NCBI GenBank assembly: GCA_900318255.1
Contig: ONJX01000001.1
Location: 185,828 to 249,827, forward strand
Length of the DNA stretch: 64,000 nt
Source of the DNA: an uncultured Prevotellaceae bacterium
GTDB lineage: Bacteria > Bacteroidota > Bacteroidia > Bacteroidales > Muribaculaceae
Direction of reading: 5' to 3'
The position numbers and the translations under genes were made by a program. Shown one piece after another: positions 58,223-64,000 of this stretch. The notes under the pieces are model-generated. The model saw nothing but the letters and a program-made list of their open reading frames with translations, did no database searches and had not been told where the DNA came from. The first letter of the stretch is position 1. Each line of letters starts with the position of its first letter.

Positions 58223-58295
58223 CATCGCAATTCCGTGAGGAGGGGGCTCTGAAGCTTCCTCTATTTTGTTATAAATTGGGAAAGGTCTTTGGATT

Positions 58296-58379
58296 AATGC
58301 ACAATGCTCAATGCACAATGCACAATGCTCAATGCATAATGCACAATGCTCAATGCATAATGCACAATGCTTAATGCAT
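58296..58379. repeat. AATGCAY array (12 units) in the rimP leader
   Basis: Twelve exact heptamers AATGCAC, AATGCTC, AATGCAT, AATGCTT, wholly between the predicted promoter and rimP. Confidence 0.93.
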
Positions 58380-58445
58380 AATTGGGCTGCGCTATTAATG
58401 ATGCATAGCATGATTGAGGTTTTCCCGCATTAAGGTAATAAAAGA

Positions 58446-58910
58446 ATGATTGACAAGAAAGAACTCACACAGGTTATAAATGAGGCACTTGAGGGCACCA
58501 AGATGTTTCTGGTGGAAGTGAAGGTGAGCGGCGACAATGTGATTGACGTGCAGCTCGACAGCATGGAGAGCATCACCATTGATGACTGCATCGCCGTGAA
58601 CGATGCCGTGCATGCGGCCTTCGACCAAGATGTGGAGGACTATGAGCTCACCGTGGGCTCCTACAGCCTCACCGAGCCCTTCAAGGTGCTGCAGCAGTAC
58701 CACAAAAACCTGGGCGGCGAGGTGGAAGTGCTCACCGCCGATGGCAAGAAGCTCAAGGGCACCCTGAGCGAGGTCACCGATGAGAACTTCACAGTCACTG
58801 TGGCCACCAAGACCAAGGTAGAGGGCAAGAAGCGCCCCGAGATGGTTGACGTGCCTCACACCTTTAAATATGACGAGATAAAATACACTAAAAATATATT
58901 ACAGTTTTAA
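58446..58910 (+). CDS. rimP: Ribosome maturation factor RimP
   Basis: 154 residues. RimP binds the 30S subunit and helps its late maturation. The N-terminal domain (TQVINEALEGTKMFLVEVKVSGDNVIDVQLDSMESITIDDCIAVNDAV) and the Sm-like C-terminal domain (GEVEVLTADGKKLKGTLSEVTDENFTVTV) are in the family order. The gene starts the conserved rimP-nusA-infB operon and ends 6 bp before nusA. The ATG at 58446 follows a ~220-nt leader with a 7-bp repeat array. Confidence 0.95.
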   Translation: MIDKKELTQVINEALEGTKMFLVEVKVSGDNVIDVQLDSMESITIDDCIAVNDAVHAAFDQDVEDYELTVGSYSLTEPFKVLQQYHKNLGGEVEVLTADGKKLKGTLSEVTDENFTVTVATKTKVEGKKRPEMVDVPHTFKYDEIKYTKNILQF

Positions 58911-58916
58911 AGAATT

Positions 58917-60179
58917 ATGGCTAAGAAAGTAGAAACGGTCGATATGGCCGACCAGTTTGCGGAGTTTAAAGAATTGAAAAACATCGACAAGACCACGATG
59001 ATCAGCGTCTTGGAGGAATCGTTCCGCAGCGTGATTGCCAAGATGTTTGGCAGTGACGAGAATTTCGACGTTATCATGAACCCCGACAAGGGCGACTGCG
59101 AGATTTACCAGAACCTCGAAGTGGTGCCCGATGGAGAGGTGGAGAACCCTAACCAGCAAATTGGCCTGACCGACGCCCGCAACGATGAGGAGAGCCCCGA
59201 CCCCGACTGCGAGATTGGCGAGGAGCACACCCGCAAGATCGACTTCGCCAAGTTTGGACGCCGCGCCATCTTGAACCTGCGCCAGACCCTTGCCAGCAAG
59301 ATTCTTGACCTGCAGAAGGATGCTATCTACAACAAGTTTAAGGACTTGGAAGGCGAGCTGGTGAGCGGCGAGGTGTATCAGACGTGGAAGCGCGAGGTGC
59401 TTTTGCTCGATGACGACAAGAACGAGCTCATCTTGCCCAAGGACCAGCAGATTCCCACCGACATCTACCACAAGGGCGACACCGTGCGTGCCGTCATCTA
59501 CAAGGTTGACAATCAGAACAACAACCCCAAGGTTATTGTCTCTCGCACTAGCGACCTTTTCTTGCGCCGACTCTTTGAGCTCGAAGTTCCAGAAATTCAC
59601 GATGGTCTCATCGTGATACGTGCCGTGGCCCGCAAGCCTGGCGAGCGCGCCAAGATTGCCGTGGAGAGCTACGACGACCGCATCGACCCCGTGGGCGCTT
59701 GCGTGGGCGTGAAGGGCTCTCGCATTCATGGCATCGTGCGTGAGCTGCGCAACGAGAACATCGATGTGATAAACTACACCCCCGACCCCGTGCTCTTCAT
59801 TCAGCGCGCTCTTAGCCCAGCTAAGATTACCACTATCCGCATCGACGAGGAGACCAAGCACGCCGAGGTGTTCTTGCGTCCCGAGGAGGTGTCGCTGGCC
59901 ATTGGTCGTGGTGGCTTGAACATCAAGCTGGCCTCGATGCTCTCGGGCTACACCATTGATGTGTATCGCGACCTCGACAATGATGAGGACGACGTCTATC
60001 TCGATGGCTTCAACGACGAGATCGACCAGTGGGTTATCGACGCCTTAAAGTCGATAGGCTGCGCTACTGCCAAGGCCGTTCTCAACACCCCGCGTCAGGA
60101 TCTTATCGACAAGGCCGACCTTGAGGAAGACACCGTTGATGAGGTACTTGAGATTCTCAGAGCAGAGTTTGAGGACTAG
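58917..60179 (+). CDS. nusA: Transcription termination/antitermination factor NusA
   Basis: 420 residues. The N-terminal domain (residues 1-~130) binds RNA polymerase; the S1 domain follows (VSGEVYQTWKREVLLLD...), then two KH domains with VKGSRIHGIVRELRNENIDVI and IGRGGLNIKLASMLSGY. A C-terminal acidic helical segment (VDEVLEILRAEFED) ends the protein; the tandem acidic repeats of E. coli NusA are absent, as in most Bacteroidetes. It controls pausing and termination and links to rRNA transcription. Confidence 0.97.
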   Translation: MAKKVETVDMADQFAEFKELKNIDKTTMISVLEESFRSVIAKMFGSDENFDVIMNPDKGDCEIYQNLEVVPDGEVENPNQQIGLTDARNDEESPDPDCEIGEEHTRKIDFAKFGRRAILNLRQTLASKILDLQKDAIYNKFKDLEGELVSGEVYQTWKREVLLLDDDKNELILPKDQQIPTDIYHKGDTVRAVIYKVDNQNNNPKVIVSRTSDLFLRRLFELEVPEIHDGLIVIRAVARKPGERAKIAVESYDDRIDPVGACVGVKGSRIHGIVRELRNENIDVINYTPDPVLFIQRALSPAKITTIRIDEETKHAEVFLRPEEVSLAIGRGGLNIKLASMLSGYTIDVYRDLDNDEDDVYLDGFNDEIDQWVIDALKSIGCATAKAVLNTPRQDLIDKADLEEDTVDEVLEILRAEFED

Positions 60180-60282
60180 TTCACAGTAATATAGTTCACC
60201 CAAGAACTTGTAACTGACAATTAGCAACTCACAACTGAAAAAATTACACAAAAAAACTTCTATAACTCGTTATCCAATATCT

Positions 60283-63138
60283 ATGCGTGTAAAATTAAGT
60301 AAGATTATCAAAGATTTGAACGTTGGGCTACAGACCGTGCAAGACTTCTTTGAAAAGAAGAAGATTGACATAGAGGTGACGCCCAACACCAAGGTTGATG
60401 AAGACGTGCTCGACATCCTCATCAAGGAATTCAAGCCCGACATGGAGCAGAAGCTCAAGTCGGAGTACCTGACTAATGCCCGTCAAAAGGCAAAACCCGC
60501 CGAGGAGCCCGAGGCACCCAAGCAGCCCGAGGAAATCAAGACACAGATTGTCAAGCCCAAAGTGATAGGGAAAATCAACCTTGACGAGGCCGGCAAGCCA
60601 GCGCCAAAGAAAGAGGTGAAGAAAGAAGAGACCCCTGAGAGCGCCAGCAAGCAGGAGGCTGCCGAGGTAAAAGACGAGCCCAAGGCCGAAGTTAAGGTAG
60701 AGCCTGAAACCGAGGCTAAGGTGGAGCCTAAAGACGAGCCTAAAGCCGAGGCTAAGGTAGAGCCCATAGCAGAGCCCAAGGCCGAGCAGCCAGCTGCTGC
60801 CGAGGAGCCTGAGCCAGCAGCAACGGCGCCCGTTGAGGCTGCTGCCCCTGTGGCTGCGCCAGCTACTCCAGCTACTCCAGCTGCTGTAGAACCCGAGGCT
60901 CCCAAAGAGGAGATTTTCACTACGCGCATCCCTGAGCTCAAGGCAAGCATCAACGTGGTGGGCAAGATCGACCTCTCGGCCATCAACCAATCTACCCGAC
61001 CCAAGAAGAAGAGCAAGGAGGAGCGCAAGCAAGAGCGCATCGCCAAGGAGAAGGCACGCCTGGGCGAGGACGGCGTCAGGAAGAAGCGCCGCCGCATAGG
61101 AAAAGAAAAAGTAGATATCGAGAAAGCGGCACAGCAAATCAACAATGCCAGCGGCAAGACGGCTAAGAATAAGGATAACGAGAGCCAGTCGAGCAAGAAG
61201 AAAGACAAGAAGGCAAAACGCCCGCTGCGCCCGCAAATCAACGAGGAGGACGTGCAGCGCCAGGTGAAAGAGACACTGGCGCGTCTCACCACCAAGAAGC
61301 AGAACATGGGTGCCAAGTGGCGTCGCGAGAAGCGCGAGGCAGTGCGCGAGGAGGAGAGCAAGGAGGCAGCATTGCAAGCCGCCGAGAAGAAGATTCTCAA
61401 GCTCACCGAGTTTGTTACTGCCAACGACCTCGCCATGATGATGAACGTGCCCATCAACAAGGTGATAGGCACCTGCATGAGCCTGGGAGTAATGGTATCT
61501 ATCAACCAGCGCCTCGATGCCGAGACCATCAATATCGTGGCCGAGGAGTTTGGCTTCAAGACCGAATATGAGAGTGCCGACGTGGTGGAGGCTATCCACG
61601 AGGAAGAAGACAATCCCGAAGACCTGCAGCAGCGTCCGCCAGTGGTTACCGTGATGGGTCACGTGGACCACGGCAAGACGTCGTTGCTCGACTACATTCG
61701 CAAGAGTAACGTGATTGCCGGCGAGGCGGGAGGTATCACACAGCACATTGGCGCCTATAATGTGAAGCTGCCCAATGGCCGCCGCATCACCTTCCTCGAT
61801 ACCCCAGGTCACGAGGCGTTCACCGCCATGCGTGCCCGTGGTGCCAAGGTCACCGATATCGTTATCGTGATTGTTGCTGCCGACGACAACGTGATGCCCC
61901 AAACCAAGGAGGCTCTCAACCATGCTTCGGCAGCTGGTGTGCCCATCGTCTTTGCTATCAACAAGATTGACAAGGATGGCGCTAACCCCGAGAAGATTAA
62001 AGAAGAACTTGCCAACCTCAACTACCTCGTGGAGGAATGGGGTGGCAAGTATCAGAGCCAGGACATCTCGGCCAAGAAGGGCATTGGCGTGGAGGAACTC
62101 ATGGAGAAGGTGCTCCTCGAGGCCGACATGCTCGACCTAAAGGCCAACCCTAACCGCAAGGCCACAGGCTCAATCATTGAGTCGTCGCTCGACAAGGGAC
62201 GTGGCTACATCGCCACCGTGCTCGTAGATAACGGAACGCTCAAGGTGGGCGACATAGTGCTTGCCGGCACTCATTATGGCAAGGTGAAGGCGATGTTCAA
62301 CGAGCGCAACCAGCGCATCAAGGAGGCGGGACCATCGTCGCCAGCCCTGATTTTGGGCCTCAACGGTGCGCCCACTGCTGGCGACAAGTTCAACGTGATG
62401 GACACCGACCAGGAGGCTCGTCAAATCGCTAACCGCCGCGAGCAGTTGCAGCGTGAGCAAGTGCAGCGCACTCAGCACCGCCGCACCCTCGAGGACATTG
62501 GCCGCCTGCGTGCCCTGGGTGAGTTCCACGAGCTCAACATCATCGTCAAGGGTGATGTGGATGGCTCTATCGAGGCGTTGAGCGACTCGCTCATCAAGCT
62601 CTCTACCCCCGAGGTGCAAGTCAATGTCATTCACAAGGCAGTGGGAGCCATCAGCGAGAGCGATGTTACTCTGGCGGCAGCCAGCGATGCCTATATCATT
62701 GGCTTCCAGGTGCGTCCTAGTGCCGACGCTAAGCGCTTGGCAGCGCAGGAGGGTGTAGATATACGCATCTATTCCATCATCTACGATGCCATCGAGGAGA
62801 TTAAGAGCGCCATGGAGGGCATGCTTTCTCCCGAGATTAAGGAAGAGGTCATTGGCAATGCCGAGATTAAGGAGGTTTACCACATCAGCAAGGTGGGAAC
62901 CATCGCTGGCGCTATGGTCAAGGACGGCAAGCTCAAGCGTGGCTGCAAGGTGCGCGTGATACGCGACGGCATTGTGCGCCACACAGGCACACTGGCATCG
63001 CTCAAGCGCTTCAAGGACGATGCTAAGGAGGTGGCTAGTGGCTATGAGTGCGGTTTCAGCATCCAGAGCTACAACGACCTCGTGGTGGGCGACATCGTTG
63101 AGGCCTTCGAGGAAATCGAGGTGCAGAAGACACTGTAA
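60283..63138 (+). CDS. infB: Translation initiation factor IF-2
   Basis: 951 residues. The N-terminal part ([26 protein letters not shown]) is the IF2-N helix domain. It is followed by a long, variable Ala/Glu/Lys/Pro-rich linker (residues ~70-290). The G domain then has [14 protein letters not shown] (G1, ~455), DTPGHEAF (G3) and NKIDK (G4), and domains II-IV complete the factor ([31 protein letters not shown]). IF-2 places initiator tRNA on the 30S ribosome. It starts 103 bp after nusA; the gap is AT-rich. Confidence 0.98.
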   Translation: MRVKLSKIIKDLNVGLQTVQDFFEKKKIDIEVTPNTKVDEDVLDILIKEFKPDMEQKLKSEYLTNARQKAKPAEEPEAPKQPEEIKTQIVKPKVIGKINLDEAGKPAPKKEVKKEETPESASKQEAAEVKDEPKAEVKVEPETEAKVEPKDEPKAEAKVEPIAEPKAEQPAAAEEPEPAATAPVEAAAPVAAPATPATPAAVEPEAPKEEIFTTRIPELKASINVVGKIDLSAINQSTRPKKKSKEERKQERIAKEKARLGEDGVRKKRRRIGKEKVDIEKAAQQINNASGKTAKNKDNESQSSKKKDKKAKRPLRPQINEEDVQRQVKETLARLTTKKQNMGAKWRREKREAVREEESKEAALQAAEKKILKLTEFVTANDLAMMMNVPINKVIGTCMSLGVMVSINQRLDAETINIVAEEFGFKTEYESADVVEAIHEEEDNPEDLQQRPPVVTVMGHVDHGKTSLLDYIRKSNVIAGEAGGITQHIGAYNVKLPNGRRITFLDTPGHEAFTAMRARGAKVTDIVIVIVAADDNVMPQTKEALNHASAAGVPIVFAINKIDKDGANPEKIKEELANLNYLVEEWGGKYQSQDISAKKGIGVEELMEKVLLEADMLDLKANPNRKATGSIIESSLDKGRGYIATVLVDNGTLKVGDIVLAGTHYGKVKAMFNERNQRIKEAGPSSPALILGLNGAPTAGDKFNVMDTDQEARQIANRREQLQREQVQRTQHRRTLEDIGRLRALGEFHELNIIVKGDVDGSIEALSDSLIKLSTPEVQVNVIHKAVGAISESDVTLAAASDAYIIGFQVRPSADAKRLAAQEGVDIRIYSIIYDAIEEIKSAMEGMLSPEIKEEVIGNAEIKEVYHISKVGTIAGAMVKDGKLKRGCKVRVIRDGIVRHTGTLASLKRFKDDAKEVASGYECGFSIQSYNDLVVGDIVEAFEEIEVQKTL

Positions 63139-63142
63139 AATA

Positions 63143-63352
63143 AGTGTTAAGGGTTAAATGTAAAGTGTTAAGTATTTTCAGGGAAACCTCTAAATGCTTA
63201 ACACTTTTACTTTTCACTTAATTCGACCCTTAACCCTTAACAGACAACCCTACTCGGCTCATAACGGACAAGACGGGTATCGTCCCCCACACACGGACAA
63301 GGCACGCCTTGTCCCTACTTAACCCTTCACACTTAACACTTAACACTTAAGA
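63143..63352. repeat. Intergenic mosaic: AAGTGTT heptamers and GGACAAGGC palindromes
   Basis: AAGTGTTAAGGGTTAAATGT at 63143 and AACACTTAACACTTAACACT before folK are heptamer arrays. A palindrome GGACAAGGCACGCCTTGTCC lies at 63295-63314, and a weaker one (GGACAAGACGGGTATCGTCC) at about 63265. Confidence 0.85.
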
Positions 63353-63832
63353 ATGCTTTATTATCTCAACATAGGATCCAACCTGGGCGACCGTGAGGGC
63401 AACCTCTGGGCTGCCGACTTGCGGCTCTCGCTCGACTTGGGACTGGTGACGGCGCGCTCGAGCATCGTCGAGAGTGAGCCCTGGGGCTTTGACAGCGACA
63501 ACGGCTTCCTCAACATGGGTATTGCCGTGGAGAGCCGCTTCTCGCCCATCGAGGCACTTAACATCATCCACGACATTGAGCACGAGCTCAACCAGGGTCA
63601 AAGCCACCGCGACAGTGACGGCAACTATGTGGACCGCCTCGTTGACATCGACATCATGGCAATCGACGACCTCGTGATAGACCTGCCCAGCCTGCAGGTG
63701 CCTCATCGCCACCTGCCCAGCCGCGACTTCTTCCTCAAGCCCATGGCAGAGCTCGCCCCCGAGTGGCGACACCCGGTGCTCCACCTCACCGCCAGGCAGA
63801 TGCTGGAGCGGGAGTGTGAACACAATGGTTAA
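63353..63832 (+). CDS. folK: 2-amino-4-hydroxy-6-hydroxymethyldihydropteridine diphosphokinase FolK
   Basis: 159 residues. FolK transfers pyrophosphate from ATP to hydroxymethyl-dihydropterin in folate synthesis. Motifs: YLNIGSNLGDREGNL, SSIVESEPWGFDSDNGFLNMGIAVES, and RLVDIDIMAIDD, where the two Asp bind Mg, followed by LQVPHRHLPSRDFFLKPMAELAPEW. The usual basic 'RWGPRxIDIDIL' segment reads HRDSDGNYVDRLVDIDIM, longer than normal. The ATG is directly after a 7-bp array. No other folate gene is nearby. Confidence 0.95.
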   Translation: MLYYLNIGSNLGDREGNLWAADLRLSLDLGLVTARSSIVESEPWGFDSDNGFLNMGIAVESRFSPIEALNIIHDIEHELNQGQSHRDSDGNYVDRLVDIDIMAIDDLVIDLPSLQVPHRHLPSRDFFLKPMAELAPEWRHPVLHLTARQMLERECEHNG

Positions 63833-63876
63833 TGTAAAAAAATATGTATTTTAGTCGTTGTATCAACTTTTTTCAC

Positions 63877-63884
63877 TAAGTTTG
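63877..63884 (+). promoter_or_regulatory. -7 box for a gene beyond the right edge
   Basis: TAAGTTTG fits TAnnTTTG, and no start codon with a long frame is seen before the window ends. The last ~160 bp are AT-rich. Confidence 0.45.
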
Positions 63885-64000
63885 CAAACTATTTTACACT
63901 ATTACCTGTTGGCGGAATTAATTTATTAATAAATTGATAGAGAAAAAGTTGCACATATCGTTGATTTTTAGTAATTTAGCGGTGAATTTAAAAACAACCA

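Noticed and set aside
8217..58379. CRISPR arrays
   Set aside because: All arrays here are direct tandem repeats of 7-17 bp without unique spacers, and no cas gene is present.
60328..61923. 531-codon frame antisense to infB
   Set aside because: It lies over the low-complexity linker and G domain of IF-2 and has no domain of its own.
29834..63921. Shared 14-mer GTTGGCGGAATTAA near 29834 and 63908
   Set aside because: A few 14-bp matches are expected by chance in a window this size and the flanks do not align.

Overview
The window looks like chromosomal DNA of a Bacteroidales bacterium. Supporting signs are promoters of the form TTTG-N20-TAnnTTTG, almost no Shine-Dalgarno sequences, a DUF4271 gene beside hemD, an ExbB-ExbD-TonB operon, FadL-type and small beta-barrel outer membrane proteins, and secreted proteins ending in dockerin or sorting-like tails. 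GC is roughly 50 percent by eye. I would guess the Prevotellaceae/Muribaculaceae side of the order, but no marker here settles that. I see no rRNA, CRISPR array, prophage, plasmid gene or transposase.

Layout. 1-7.3 kb: rsmA (cut by the window edge), a CAT-anticodon tRNA, a GT4 glycosyltransferase, a large MscS-type channel, a small membrane protein that may be a degenerate kinase lobe, and a zinc-ribbon membrane protein. 7.4-19.8 kb: SDR oxidoreductase, RNase H, tRNA-Gln, a secreted protein, dtd, an nfeD-SPFH pair, hemD with a histone-like tail, a DUF4271 gene, a LOG-family gene, obgE and tyrS. 19.9-30 kb: MazG-like pyrophosphohydrolase, deoC, polA, a zinc peptidase, nadK, pdxJ and exbB-exbD-tonB. 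30-38.4 kb: ADP-ribosylglycohydrolase, alanine symporter, three TPM-domain genes with lemA, a sirtuin, and an OmpP1/FadL porin. 38.5-48.9 kb: a minus-strand cluster holding a tubulin-like protein, a giant Hsp70/actin-fold ATPase, a vWA-like lipoprotein, a four-helix membrane protein, a membrane-spanning coiled-coil protein, and two zinc-ribbon tail-anchored proteins, one with an FtsK-gamma-like winged helix. 49.1-57.7 kb: accessory secreted and surface genes (two CotH-dockerin proteins, a third dockerin protein, two beta-barrels, a TPR regulator). 58.4-63.8 kb: rimP-nusA-infB, then folK.

The most interesting part is the 38.5-48.9 kb cluster. It joins tubulin-like and actin/Hsp70-like NTPases with envelope-anchored partners and reads as an envelope-associated cytoskeletal or remodelling machine of unknown function. 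Related tubulin-like families beside vWA genes have been noted in comparative genomics, so the novelty lies in the full gene set.

The second theme is an unusual density of short intergenic tandem arrays with fixed periods: 7 bp (three families), 8 bp, 9 bp and 17 bp. They occur at more than fifteen places, including operon interiors and the leader of rimP-nusA-infB. There is also a 175-bp MITE-like element with 19-bp perfect terminal inverted repeats and CTTA flanks, inserted between the promoter and start codon of the sirtuin gene.
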